This document shows, piece after piece, positions 1-7,309 of a stretch of DNA of 9,636 nucleotides. The translations under genes were made by a program, and so were the position numbers. Position 1 is the first letter of the stretch. Each line of letters begins with the position of its first letter. Where the stretch lies: the NCBI GenBank assembly GCA_934675095.1, contig CAKUPC010000052.1:1-9636 (forward strand). Reading direction: 5' to 3'. The DNA is from an uncultured Bacteroidales bacterium (GTDB taxonomy: Bacteria; Bacteroidota; Bacteroidia; Bacteroidales; UBA932). The notes under the pieces are model-generated. The model saw nothing but the letters and a program-made list of their open reading frames with translations. It was not told the DNA's origin and did no database searches.

Positions 1-1241
1 CTTGTACCGCTAAGCCAATAGAACAGACCTGCATATCCATCGCTCTCTTCCACCTTCAGATTGATGATACTCTTTCCATTTCCGTCCAAACGCAGATGAG
101 GGAAATGAGTATTGTTACCGATAGGTGTCCACGGCTTACTTGCAAGGTCTATGTCTTTCATCAATTTATAGTACTTGCCTTTATAATCCACAAGATTATC
201 ATTGTTGATATCATATGCAAGACCGGCCAATTGCGCGGCAGTCTCTATAAGATACGGGGCAGACTCCGAGCCGGATCCTTTTGTGACAGGTTCTGTGGAT
301 TCCCCGTCCCAGACAGAGTATTCTTCAATATAACTGTCCTCATCATCTAACCCTTTCTCTGGCTGCCACTCAAAGACATTGACGCTTCCGGCCTCCAATT
401 TATCCTTCCCCACCTTGACATTCATAGTATAGGCGTGTCCCGAGTACAGTTCCAGGTTACTGTCAAGCGTAACATTGTACGCCCTGTTGTCGGACATCAC
501 GACCGTAAGCATCCTGGCGCCGCTTTTCTGACCTTCTCCCGGAAAGAATATGGCCTCGTAAACACTGGTCTCCGTATTACACATTGATATGTCATTGGAG
601 GACGACTGATCCAGATCCGTGACAGTCCTGTTGACAAGGTCGCATCTGACCTTGCTCGAAGTCCCGTTCAGAATCACATCTTTGACCGAATGAGAGTCAC
701 CTAATTCATTTCCAAAAATAAGATTGACTTTCAGCTTCACCAGCACATGACTGAACGTTATGTTCAGTTTTTGGTCAATCAGGCCATCGGCAGGAATAAA
801 ACCGGGCATGCTGCACCAAAGGAAATCGGCGGAGGAAGTGCCGTTCACCTGATTCGAAGGAATGGAGAACTCGACGCCCGTGTAGTCATCCGCCCCGCTG
901 ATATGCGGAGCATAGGCGAATATGCCGACCGGACTTTGCGCATTCTTCCAGAGGAGGCGGCTCTCCGGAGTCCATGTGCCGCTACTATTCGTCCACCGGA
1001 CATTGCTTCTGCTATAGTAATCACCGTCACCGTAATCAATGAACAGTCCGAGATCACTACCCGAATATCCGCTATAAGGCAAATCTGCCTTGGCTATAAG
1101 ACCGCTTACAGAGGCATCAATCCTGACGACTCCGTCCGCAGGAAAATTTTCACTGATGGAATCAATGCTTTTTTCGCAGGAAGCCAGCAGCAATGCAGCC
1201 GATATGGCCGCCGTCAAGATAGAATACTGTGTAAATTTCAT
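1..1241 (-). CDS. Fimbrillin-family surface lipoprotein with GLUG-like region (partial, C-terminus outside window)
   Basis: My translation gives 413 residues without a stop; the gene runs off the left edge. Residues 1-22 are a lipoprotein signal peptide: a hydrophobic stretch, then a lipobox reading LASC with Cys22 as the lipidated residue, followed by acidic and serine-rich sequence. Residues about 35-290 resemble the Bacteroidota fimbrillin/Mfa-like family, including the phrase FSHVLVKLKVNL (163-174) that is typical of these beta-sandwich proteins. Residues about 322-413 change to the lead-in of GLUG-motif proteins: APYLIETAAQLAGLA (328-342), then DIDLASKPWTPIG (363-375), LDGNGKSI (385-392) and YAGLF (403-407). 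The product is probably an outer-membrane-anchored surface or pilus-associated adhesin; that role is inferred from family. An in-frame ATG lies four codons upstream (1253); 1241 is preferred because it puts the charged start directly before the hydrophobic core. A weak -7 box TACCTTCG lies at 1285-1292 with no matching -33 box. Confidence 0.85.
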   Translation of the reverse strand, partial: MKFTQYSILTAAISAALLLASCEKSIDSISENFPADGVVRIDASVSGLIAKADLPYSGYSGSDLGLFIDYGDGDYYSRSNVRWTNSSGTWTPESRLLWKNAQSPVGIFAYAPHISGADDYTGVEFSIPSNQVNGTSSADFLWCSMPGFIPADGLIDQKLNITFSHVLVKLKVNLIFGNELGDSHSVKDVILNGTSSKVRCDLVNRTVTDLDQSSSNDISMCNTETSVYEAIFFPGEGQKSGARMLTVVMSDNRAYNVTLDSNLELYSGHAYTMNVKVGKDKLEAGSVNVFEWQPEKGLDDEDSYIEEYSVWDGESTEPVTKGSGSESAPYLIETAAQLAGLAYDINNDNLVDYKGKYYKLMKDIDLASKPWTPIGNNTHFPHLRLDGNGKSIINLKVEESDGYAGLFYWLSGT

Positions 1242-1339
1242 GTAGGTTATCATTATATTATTCCAAGTTCTAAATTACATACAACGAAGGTACGGAATCA
1301 TTTTAGAATATATAGATATATTATAGATATTTATTATTG

Positions 1340-1740
1340 TGGAGATGGGCGGACTCGAACCGCCGTCCAAACACCGCACCGGGTGGCTTTCTACACGCTT
1401 ATCCTGCCTTTGGTTTTCGACCGCTGTCTGCCGGAAGGCGGGCTAACAGAGGCTTATCGGCTTGGGCTTGGCGACACTCAGCCGAGTCGGTGTCGGGCAG
1501 ACCGTTTGGAATGATACCCCGTGAGACAGGACAGAACAGCCGGAAAAGCCTGTCGGGATACTCGTCGCCGGGGCAGCCTTGGCTCCGGAGATTAAGCCGT
1601 TCTACTTGGTAGGACTAGGCAGCGAGTGCATAAGAGTTGTTGCCAACTAATTGTTTGGAAGCTGAGATTAACGGGCAAACCTCCGACGCCCGGCGTGCTT
1701 ACCGTCCAATGTCAGATGCTGTCAAAACCAAAACATCCCC
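1340..1740 (-). ncRNA. ssrA: Transfer-messenger RNA (tmRNA), complete
   Basis: tmRNA acts as both tRNA-Ala and mRNA: with SmpB it rescues stalled ribosomes and adds a degradation tag. The 5' end GGGGATG (1740-1734) pairs over 7 bp, with one G-U, with CATCTCC (1347-1341); the discriminator A is at 1340. The next bases are CAA, so CCA is not encoded and must be added after transcription. The 3' T-arm has the stem GGCGG/CCGCC around a TTCGAGT loop, and the 5' part carries the usual TTTTGGTTTTGACAG stretch. The length, 401 nt, is normal for a one-piece tmRNA. The tag frame is annotated separately. A strong promoter lies just upstream. The mature ends come from the acceptor-stem pairing, so they should be accurate to a base or two, assuming normal RNase P and 3' trimming. 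Confidence 0.95.
1615..1644 (-). other. tmRNA proteolysis-tag reading frame (GNNSYALAA, stop TAG)
   Basis: Inside the tmRNA, after the sequence TTAGTT, the frame GGC AAC AAC TCT TAT GCA CTC GCT GCC TAG encodes GNNSYALAA. With the alanine carried by tmRNA the added tag would be A-GNNSYALAA. The ending YALAA is the conserved signal recognised by ClpXP-type proteases. The resume codon GGC is placed by analogy with the E. coli arrangement, where the first tag codon follows TAGTC. The C-terminal half is certain from the frame and stop; the first residue depends on that analogy. Confidence 0.88.
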
Positions 1741-1755
1741 ATTGCGATAAGGCTA

Positions 1756-1787
1756 CAAAGATATAGCTGTTTTATATGAAAACCAAA
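1756..1787 (-). promoter_or_regulatory. Promoter of ssrA, Bacteroidota type
   Basis: On the minus strand TTTG (1787-1784) is followed after 20 bases by TATCTTTG (1763-1756). This is a full match to the Bacteroidota consensus TTTG-N19-21-TAnnTTTG. Transcription would begin a few bases downstream, near 1749, leaving a leader of roughly 9 nt before the mature tmRNA end at 1740, which fits 5' trimming by RNase P. Confidence 0.8.
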
Positions 1788-1865
1788 TTTTTCTGAAAGA
1801 ATACACATAAAGAGGCACATAAATGAGACACATAAAATCCTCAATATGAGCAGAGTACAAAGGAC

Positions 1866-1906
1866 GAAAGAAAGGGACGGAAAGAGCTGCGTCTCCCCGT
1901 CCCTTT
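1866..1906 (-). terminator. Terminator of the tandem-domain lipoprotein gene
   Basis: A perfect 10-bp inverted repeat, AAAGGGACGG (1906-1897 on minus) against CCGTCCCTTT (1880-1871), encloses a 16-nt loop and is followed on the minus strand by the T-rich TCTTTCGT. It starts about 36 bases after the stop codon at 1942 and upstream of the ssrA promoter, so it would insulate ssrA from readthrough. The T tract is interrupted, so termination efficiency is uncertain. Confidence 0.7.
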
Positions 1907-1941
1907 CAGCGCCGAACAATCCTCATTGGCACCCGAGATAT

Positions 1942-3201
1942 TTATCTGCCGCGCTTCTGTGCCTTGATAAATGCCGGAACCGCGGCCTTTCTTGAAACGC
2001 CCTTCTTCGCAAATGACGGACAGATAGCCCTGTTCAGACTGCCTTTAGTATATGATGTATATACGGATGCTGACTTGGTTGTCTGCACAGTACCATCGAC
2101 ATACTCAAGTTTTGCCGTGAACTTGCCGTTTAGGGTTGCATTCATCTCGGAATCAGCGAAACTGAGGTCAATTGTATAGTTATCGCCGCTGCGAGAAACC
2201 TTTGCGGAACCGCTCGTTGCCGCATAATAATCATAGGCGGTCTCACCGAAGAACCATGTTCCATAGCAATAGTTTTCATCATCAACATAGCCGCAAAGCA
2301 TACTGAACGGAAGGAGTTTTTCCGCGGAATCAATGTCTAAATACTCATAAGTTCCGTCCGGAACCGCAGTGGTTGCCGATTCTGAAGTTATGAGTTCCAG
2401 CATAAGATAGCTTGCATTTTCATCCTCCAAATCAACCGGGCCATTGCCGATGTAGAACACCCAATCCGCGTAATCAGTCTGGTCTCCTTCAAAGGCTTGA
2501 CCATAATAGTATGCATAACCCTGATTGAGAGCATCAAGAGAAATCTTGACTTCCTCCGTCGGGGTGTCATCGCCATCATCACCGCTATCGTCACCGTCCG
2601 AAATATCATAAAATGCAAGCTGACCGTCGTAGTTAAAGACAAATGTCCCGGCAGAGGTCTCGAACGTCGCTGCAATGCGATAGGTCGAGCCGCTTGTTTT
2701 GACGGAAATCGAACCGCCGGTCACGGGATAATAGACACCCTTGACCTTTGAACTTTCACGATAATAGACATAAGTCGGGGATATATTTCCTTTATCATCG
2801 ATGTCTCCCATATAGAAGCAGTAGTCTTCCGGCATATTTTTCTGATATACCGCATATTCTCCCTGAAGAATCCTCATCGGATTTCCGCCGTTGGTAGGGG
2901 TGTTCATATCGACAAGCACAGCGGCACCCACACCGGCATATCCGCTCTCAACCATCTCAACCCCTTCGGTCTCGAACGAAAGAAGATACATATCATAATC
3001 CAAAGCATCGCCCGAATCATTTTTGCCGACACCACAAAAATAGCCACCTGCTCCGCCAACCTCAAAAATCAGTTCCGTATTGTTTCCATTTCCTCCGTCC
3101 TGATTGGAATCGTCTCCGTCCTGAGGCACCCTTTCCTTATCACACGAAAGAGTCCCGAATGCGACAACTACAGCCGCAAAAAACATCAAATTTCTGTTCA
3201 T
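1942..3201 (-). CDS. Lipoprotein of unknown function with two tandem homologous domains
   Basis: The chosen ATG gives 419 residues beginning MNRNLMFFAAVVVAFGTLSC. This is a lipoprotein signal peptide with Cys20, although the -3 residue is Thr where Leu is usual. A longer frame starts at 3270, but its extra 23 residues would bury the signal peptide, so I reject it. After an Asp/Asn/Gly-rich linker (21-42) come two copies of one domain, about 54-199 and 228-369. They share the order: aromatic/acidic strand, (P)xGxYxY turn (LQGEYAVY 112-119; PDGTYEY 281-287), a GD/GY strand pair, then G-G/S-S-hydrophobic-x-V-x-x-S-G-x-x-Y-x-I (163-176; 331-344) and a closing strand. An acidic linker (199-217) joins them. 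The C-terminal 50 residues are basic with no acidic residue. I do not recognise a named family; a surface-exposed beta-sandwich protein is my inference. A possible -7 box (TTACTTTG, 3240-3233) lies upstream without a convincing -33 partner. Confidence 0.85.
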   Translation of the reverse strand: MNRNLMFFAAVVVAFGTLSCDKERVPQDGDDSNQDGGNGNNTELIFEVGGAGGYFCGVGKNDSGDALDYDMYLLSFETEGVEMVESGYAGVGAAVLVDMNTPTNGGNPMRILQGEYAVYQKNMPEDYCFYMGDIDDKGNISPTYVYYRESSKVKGVYYPVTGGSISVKTSGSTYRIAATFETSAGTFVFNYDGQLAFYDISDGDDSGDDGDDTPTEEVKISLDALNQGYAYYYGQAFEGDQTDYADWVFYIGNGPVDLEDENASYLMLELITSESATTAVPDGTYEYLDIDSAEKLLPFSMLCGYVDDENYCYGTWFFGETAYDYYAATSGSAKVSRSGDNYTIDLSFADSEMNATLNGKFTAKLEYVDGTVQTTKSASVYTSYTKGSLNRAICPSFAKKGVSRKAAVPAFIKAQKRGR

Positions 3202-3314
3202 CTTATTATACCGTTTTGTTTTATTGTTTACCCAAAGTAATATTCTCATAGTGCCCATATACGAAACCACGGTAAAGCACCATGGAAAATCGGGTACATC
3301 TTGTGTTAGACACG

Positions 3315-3352
3315 AAAAAAGCGGAAGCGTTTAATGCACACTTCCGTTTTTT
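3315..3352 (-). terminator. Rho-independent terminator after the bactofilin gene
   Basis: On the minus strand AAAAAACGGAAG (3352-3341) is followed by a 13-nt loop, CTTCCG (3327-3322), one C, and six T (3320-3315). The GC part of the stem is 6 bp, and flanking A/T pairs can extend it. It lies about 26 bases past the bactofilin stop codon, marking the end of the secA-bactofilin unit. The matching A and T runs suggest it could also work on the plus strand, where no gene is converging. Confidence 0.88.
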
Positions 3353-3377
3353 ACAAAGCTGTCAAAACAACAGGAAT

Positions 3378-3764
3378 TTACTGCTTCGAGGTCTTAGGTT
3401 CCGAAGTCGCAGATTGCTTGCGCAGCATCTTGCAGGTTCCGTCGAACGCGGCGCCGAGCTCGACCGCAATCTTTGCAACCTCAAGGTCGCCCTTCACCTC
3501 GCAGGCCGACTTGAGCGACAGCACGTCACGCACGGTGAGGCTTCCCTCAACCTTTCCGAACACGTCCGCATTCTCACACAGCACCTCGCCCTTCACGAAC
3601 GCGCCCTCGCCCACAACGACACGTCCCGTGGTTGAAATCTTCCCGTCAAAAGTCCCGTCAATCCGGATGTCGGACTTAGACTCTATCTCTCCTTTGAAAA
3701 CGGTTCCCGCCGAAATCCGACTCACCGCATTTATATTGCCTGTCGGCTGTTCCTTTACTGCCAT
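3378..3764 (-). CDS. Bactofilin (polymer-forming cytoskeletal protein)
   Basis: This 128-residue protein belongs to the bactofilin (DUF583) family, which forms nucleotide-independent filaments of right-handed beta-helix subunits that organise cell-shape and envelope machinery. Residues about 18-113 show the regular 5-6 residue spacing of small, hydrophobic and Gly residues seen in the helix: SDIRIDGTFDGKI (31-43), GRVVVGEGAFVKGEV (47-61), ADVFGKVEGSLTVRD (66-80), CEVKGDLEVAKIAV (88-101). Short disordered ends flank the core (NINAV before; KQSATSEPKTSKQ after), as is usual. The start MAVKEQ lies 4 bases after the secA stop codon. A longer frame from 3830 would overlap secA by more than 60 bases and add a segment unlike bactofilins, so I reject it. 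The tight spacing implies co-transcription with secA and possibly translational coupling. Many Bacteroidota bactofilins sit next to M23 peptidase genes; this one does not within the window. Confidence 0.92.
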   Translation of the reverse strand: MAVKEQPTGNINAVSRISAGTVFKGEIESKSDIRIDGTFDGKISTTGRVVVGEGAFVKGEVLCENADVFGKVEGSLTVRDVLSLKSACEVKGDLEVAKIAVELGAAFDGTCKMLRKQSATSEPKTSKQ

Positions 3765-3768
3765 ATCT

Positions 3769-6700
3769 TTAATTTTCTTTTCCGTGACAATTCTTATACT
3801 TTTTGCCTGAGCCGCAAGGACAAGGGTCATTGCGGCCGACAGTCTTCTCCACCCTCATCGGCATCTTGCTGCGAGGCTGCCCGCCGTTGGTGACAAGGTC
3901 GCTGCGGCTGGTCGTCATCCTGTTCATGTTCAGCTTCGGTGCTTCCGCAGCAGGTCTCGGAGCCTCCTCCCGGAGGGCGATGCCGGCACGGAGAAGGAAC
4001 GAGAGCGCGTCCTGATTGAGTGACTCAAGCATCGAGCTGAAGAGGTTGAAGCTCTCGAACTTATAAACGAGAAGCGGATCCTTCTGCTCGTATGAGGCAT
4101 TCTGCACCGACTGCTTGAGGTCGTCCATGTCGCGGAGATGATCCTTCCAGTGGCGGTCTATCTCGAAGAGCACGATGGTCTTGGAGAGAGCCTTGCCGAT
4201 TTCCTTGCCCTGATTCTCGTATGCCCGCTGGAGATTCACCGAAAGCTGCAGCATACGCCGGCCGTCTGTAATCGGAATCGCGATGTTCACATAGCGGTTG
4301 CCCTGAGTCTCATAGACCTGCTGAATAATAGGAAGGGCCTTCTGAATCATGGTGTCTATACGCCGGCTGTACGTCGCCTTCATGTTCTCGAAGAGCCTGT
4401 CCGCGAGCGCAGATGAGTTCGCCTTGTTATAGAACTCCTCGTCGAAGTCGAGGTCGAGCGAGAGCGCACCCATGACATATTCCACAAATGCGTCGTATGT
4501 CATGTTCTCCGCCTTTTCGGCAAAGATTTCCGCTGTGTCCTGCATCATGTTCATGACGTCAATCTCGATTCTCTCTCCCGAAAGCGCATTACGCCTCTTG
4601 CTGTAAATCACCTCACGCTGAGAGTTCATCACGTCGTCATATTCCAGCGTTCTCTTACGGATTCCGAAGTTGTTCTCCTCGACCTTCTTCTGAGCCTTCT
4701 CGATTGAGTTTGAAAGCATCGTGGACTCAAGGGCCTCGTCATCGGCCATTCCGAGATTATCCACCACCTTCGCGATTCTCTCCGAGCCGAAAAGACGCAT
4801 CAGCTTGTCCTCAAGGGAGATGAAGAATATGGAAGAACCCGGGTCACCCTGACGTCCGGCACGTCCCCGCAGCTGGCGATCGACGCGGCGGCTGTCGTGG
4901 CGCTCTGTTCCGATGATGGCAAGACCGCCGGCCTCGCGAACCTCCGGAGAAAGCTTGATGTCCGTACCTCGGCCGGCCATGTTGGTGGCGATGGTTACCG
5001 TGCTCGACTGTCCGGCCTGAGCCACAATCTCGGCCTCACGCGCGTGCTGCTTGGCATTGAGGACCTGAGCCTTGATGCCGCGGCGGAGGAACATCCTGTT
5101 CAGGAGCTCGGACGTGTCCACATCGGTGGTTCCGACAAGCACCGGACGACCCTGCGCCCTGAGTTCGAGAACCTTCTCTATCACGGCATTGTATTTCGCC
5201 TGCTTTGTCTTGTAAATCAGGTCGTTGTAGTCGATGCGGGCAATCGGCTTGTTGGTCGGGATGACCACAACGTCGAGCTTGTAGATGCTCCAGAACTCGC
5301 CCGCCTCAGTCTCCGCCGTACCGGTCATGCCGGCAAGCTTATGATACATACGGAAATAGTTCTGAAGGGTAATCGTAGCGAATGTCTGCGTGGCGGCCTC
5401 AACCTTCACGTTCTCCTTCGCCTCGACAGCCTGATGAAGCCCGTCGCTCCAGCGGCGTCCCTCCATGATACGGCCGGTCTGCTCATCGACAATTTTAATC
5501 TTCCCGTCTTCCGAGATGATGTAATCGACGTTCAGCTCGAACATCGTGTAGGCCTTCAGAAGCTGGATGACGGTGTGGACCCGCTCGCTCTTGAGCGCGA
5601 AGTCAGCCATAAGCTCATCCTTCTTCTGGCGCTTCTGAGCGGGGTCTGTCGTCGTTTTCTCAATCTCGGCAATTGCCGAGCCGACGTCCGGAAGAACGAA
5701 GAAGTTGTCGTCATTGACAGACTGCGCGAGCAGGTCACGTCCCTTGTCCGTCATATCGACCGTATTCTGCTTCTCGTTGATGACGAAATAGAGCGGGTCC
5801 GTGATGTACGGCATCTCCTTCTCGTTGTCCTGAATGTAGTAGTTCTCGACTTTCTGGAGAAGCTGCTTCATGCCCGGCTCGCTGAGGAACTTGATGAGCG
5901 GGCGATACTTAGGATAGCCCTTGTAGGCACGGAACAGGAGGACTCCCCCTTCCTTCTCGTTGCCCTCGGCTATGAGCTTCCTGGCCTCGTTGAGAATGCT
6001 CATGACGAGTGCCTTCTGCTTGTTGTAGAGGTTCTCGACATACGGCTTGTACTGCGCGAACTGCTGGTCATCGCCCCTCTCCACAGGGCCTGAGATGATG
6101 AGCGGAGTCCTCGCGTCGTCGATGAGCACGGAATCGACCTCATCGACAATCGCGAACTGATGCTTTCTCTGCACAAGGTCCTGCTGGCTGAACGCCATGT
6201 TGTCGCGGAGGTAGTCGAAGCCGAACTCGTTGTTGGTTCCGAAGGTGATGTCGCAGGCGTATGCGCGGCGGCGGGCGTCGGAATTGGGCTCATGCTTGTC
6301 GATGCAATCGACGCTGAGTCCGTGGAACATATACAGAGGCCCCATCCACTCGGAGTCACGCTTCGAGAGGTAGTCGTTGACCGTGACCATGTGCACGCCC
6401 TTGCCGGAAAGCGCGTTCAGGAACACAGGCAGCGTCGCCACGAGCGTCTTTCCCTCACCGGTAGCCATCTCGGCAATCTTTCCCTGATGCAGTACGATAC
6501 CGCCGATGAGCTGCACATCGTAGTGAATCATGTCCCAGGTAATCTTGTTTCCGCCGGCCGTCCAGCTGTTGAACCAGACTGCCTTGTCCGGCTCCCCGTC
6601 CTTGCCCTGGCGTATCTCCACGAAATCGTGCGAGGCGGCCAGCTTACGGTCGAAATCGTTGGCCGTGACCTCGACCTCCGTGTTCTGAGCGAACCTTCTC

Positions 6701-7056
6701 GCAGTGGATTTCATGATTGCGAAAGCCTGCGGAAGTATCTCGTTCAGAGCCCCCTCAATCGTCTCGTCAACTTTCTTTACAAGTTTGTCAGACTCCGTCG
6801 CGAGCGCCTCCTTCTCCTCGATGGCGAGGTCTCCGTCAAGCTGCGCCTTGATTTCCGCGATTCTCTTCTCGTCGTCGGCGATACGCGAAGCCACAAATGC
6901 CCTGAGTTCATCCGTCTTCGCCCTAAGTTCGTCGTTCGAGAGCTTGTCAATATCTTCGTATGCCGCAAGAACCTTGTCGAGAAGAGGCTTTATCGCCTTC
7001 ATGTCCCGCTCGGCCTTGGTTCCGAAGAGTTTTTTGAAAATGTCTGCTAATCCCAT
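3769..7056 (-). CDS. secA: Preprotein translocase ATPase SecA
   Basis: SecA is the ATPase motor that drives unfolded preproteins through SecYEG at the inner membrane. All hallmarks are present in the 1,095-residue product: Walker A MATGEGKT (197-204), Walker B/DEAD-like [14 protein letters not shown] (304-317), AGMTGTA (575-581), [10 protein letters not shown] (691-700), and the helicase-type [19 protein letters not shown] region (716-734). The C-terminus ends with the zinc- and SecB-binding CxCx8CH motif (Cys1079, Cys1081, Cys1090, His1091). It is longer than E. coli SecA (901), with extra segments around 45-110 and 340-420; such insertions are usual in this phylum and I do not regard them as anomalous. 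The start [12 protein letters not shown] matches the normal amphipathic N-terminus. The gene has its own promoter and a structured leader, and is followed after 4 bases by the bactofilin gene. Confidence 0.98.
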   Translation of the reverse strand: MGLADIFKKLFGTKAERDMKAIKPLLDKVLAAYEDIDKLSNDELRAKTDELRAFVASRIADDEKRIAEIKAQLDGDLAIEEKEALATESDKLVKKVDETIEGALNEILPQAFAIMKSTARRFAQNTEVEVTANDFDRKLAASHDFVEIRQGKDGEPDKAVWFNSWTAGGNKITWDMIHYDVQLIGGIVLHQGKIAEMATGEGKTLVATLPVFLNALSGKGVHMVTVNDYLSKRDSEWMGPLYMFHGLSVDCIDKHEPNSDARRRAYACDITFGTNNEFGFDYLRDNMAFSQQDLVQRKHQFAIVDEVDSVLIDDARTPLIISGPVERGDDQQFAQYKPYVENLYNKQKALVMSILNEARKLIAEGNEKEGGVLLFRAYKGYPKYRPLIKFLSEPGMKQLLQKVENYYIQDNEKEMPYITDPLYFVINEKQNTVDMTDKGRDLLAQSVNDDNFFVLPDVGSAIAEIEKTTTDPAQKRQKKDELMADFALKSERVHTVIQLLKAYTMFELNVDYIISEDGKIKIVDEQTGRIMEGRRWSDGLHQAVEAKENVKVEAATQTFATITLQNYFRMYHKLAGMTGTAETEAGEFWSIYKLDVVVIPTNKPIARIDYNDLIYKTKQAKYNAVIEKVLELRAQGRPVLVGTTDVDTSELLNRMFLRRGIKAQVLNAKQHAREAEIVAQAGQSSTVTIATNMAGRGTDIKLSPEVREAGGLAIIGTERHDSRRVDRQLRGRAGRQGDPGSSIFFISLEDKLMRLFGSERIAKVVDNLGMADDEALESTMLSNSIEKAQKKVEENNFGIRKRTLEYDDVMNSQREVIYSKRRNALSGERIEIDVMNMMQDTAEIFAEKAENMTYDAFVEYVMGALSLDLDFDEEFYNKANSSALADRLFENMKATYSRRIDTMIQKALPIIQQVYETQGNRYVNIAIPITDGRRMLQLSVNLQRAYENQGKEIGKALSKTIVLFEIDRHWKDHLRDMDDLKQSVQNASYEQKDPLLVYKFESFNLFSSMLESLNQDALSFLLRAGIALREEAPRPAAEAPKLNMNRMTTSRSDLVTNGGQPRSKMPMRVEKTVGRNDPCPCGSGKKYKNCHGKEN

Positions 7057-7081
7057 TATCTTGAATTTTTATTTTGCAGTT

Positions 7082-7138
7082 TTATGTTGCAGCACGAGTG
7101 CGCACCGCACACGAGCGCGTCGCGCAGTGCGCAAGCAT
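7082..7138 (-). other. Possible 18-codon leader ORF upstream of secA
   Basis: In the predicted secA 5' leader, an ATG at 7138 opens a frame encoding MLAHCATRSCAVRTRAAT and stopping at TAA (7084-7082), 25 bases before the secA start. It begins about 10 nt after the predicted transcription start and covers the GC-rich hairpin entirely. It has no signal peptide and does not resemble SecM. A frame of this length can arise by chance, so this is a candidate only. Confidence 0.25.
7107..7132 (-). promoter_or_regulatory. Strong GC-rich hairpin in the secA 5' leader
   Basis: On the minus strand GCGCAC (7132-7127) pairs with GTGTGC (7112-7107), 6 bp with one G-U. Inside, GCGC (7125-7122) pairs with GCGC (7118-7115) around a 3-nt loop. 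The hairpin sits between the predicted promoter and the secA start codon, in a leader otherwise rich in A and T. There is no T run after it, so it is not an intrinsic terminator. A role in mRNA stability or translation control of secA is inference. Confidence 0.55.
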
Positions 7139-7154
7139 TGTGCCTAAAATCCTG

Positions 7155-7185
7155 CAAATATAATAAATCAGGAGAACATTTGAAA
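7155..7185 (-). promoter_or_regulatory. Promoter of secA-bactofilin unit, Bacteroidota type
   Basis: On the minus strand TTTC (7185-7182) is followed after 19 bases by TATATTTG (7162-7155) and then CA. The -7 box is a perfect TAnnTTTG; the -33 box matches three of four bases of TTTG. The predicted transcript starts near 7148, giving a leader of about 92 nt before secA. Confidence 0.7.
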
Positions 7186-7232
7186 CAGAAATCCGCTTTC
7201 TCGCACATCGTTCTTCATCTTGGGCATCATCC

Positions 7233-7280
7233 TGTCATTTTGAACATCGTCATGTCATTTCGAACGAAGTGAGAAATCTC
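7233..7280. repeat. Intergenic repeat of the TGTCATTTCGAAC type with a diverged neighbouring copy
   Basis: TGTCATTTTGAAC (7233-7245) and TGTCATTTCGAAC (7253-7265) are near-identical and start exactly 20 bases apart. The second continues as GAAGTGAGAAATCTC, forming an imperfect palindrome in which ATTTC (7257-7261) faces GAAAT (7274-7278). I know this sequence type as a common extragenic repeat in Bacteroidales genomes, often misread as a protein end RDFSLRSK; copy number here cannot be seen from one window. It lies between rnhA and the secA promoter. Confidence 0.6.
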
Positions 7281-7309
7281 TGCAACTGAGCCATAAGCCG
7301 TAAGCCACC

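Noticed and set aside
747..1514. Plus-strand open frame of 255 codons
   Set aside because: It runs antisense through the fimbrillin gene and into the tmRNA, both strongly supported on the minus strand, and its product has no recognisable motifs.
1722..1919. Minus-strand open frame of 65 codons before the tmRNA
   Set aside because: It covers the terminator stem, the ssrA promoter and the tmRNA 5' end; its hydrophobic stretch comes from AT-rich intergenic DNA.
3202..3270. Upstream start for the tandem-domain lipoprotein
   Set aside because: It would place 23 mostly polar residues before the signal peptide and would start upstream of the possible -7 box at 3233-3240.
4897..6093. Plus-strand open frame of 398 codons opposite secA
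   Set aside because: It is antisense to a complete, motif-bearing secA; long antisense frames are expected in GC-rich codon usage. The product is an irregular Leu/Arg/Val-rich string.
6160..7050. Plus-strand open frame of 296 codons opposite the secA N-terminus
   Set aside because: It is an antisense shadow of secA with low-complexity Leu/Val/Arg composition and no promoter or start context.
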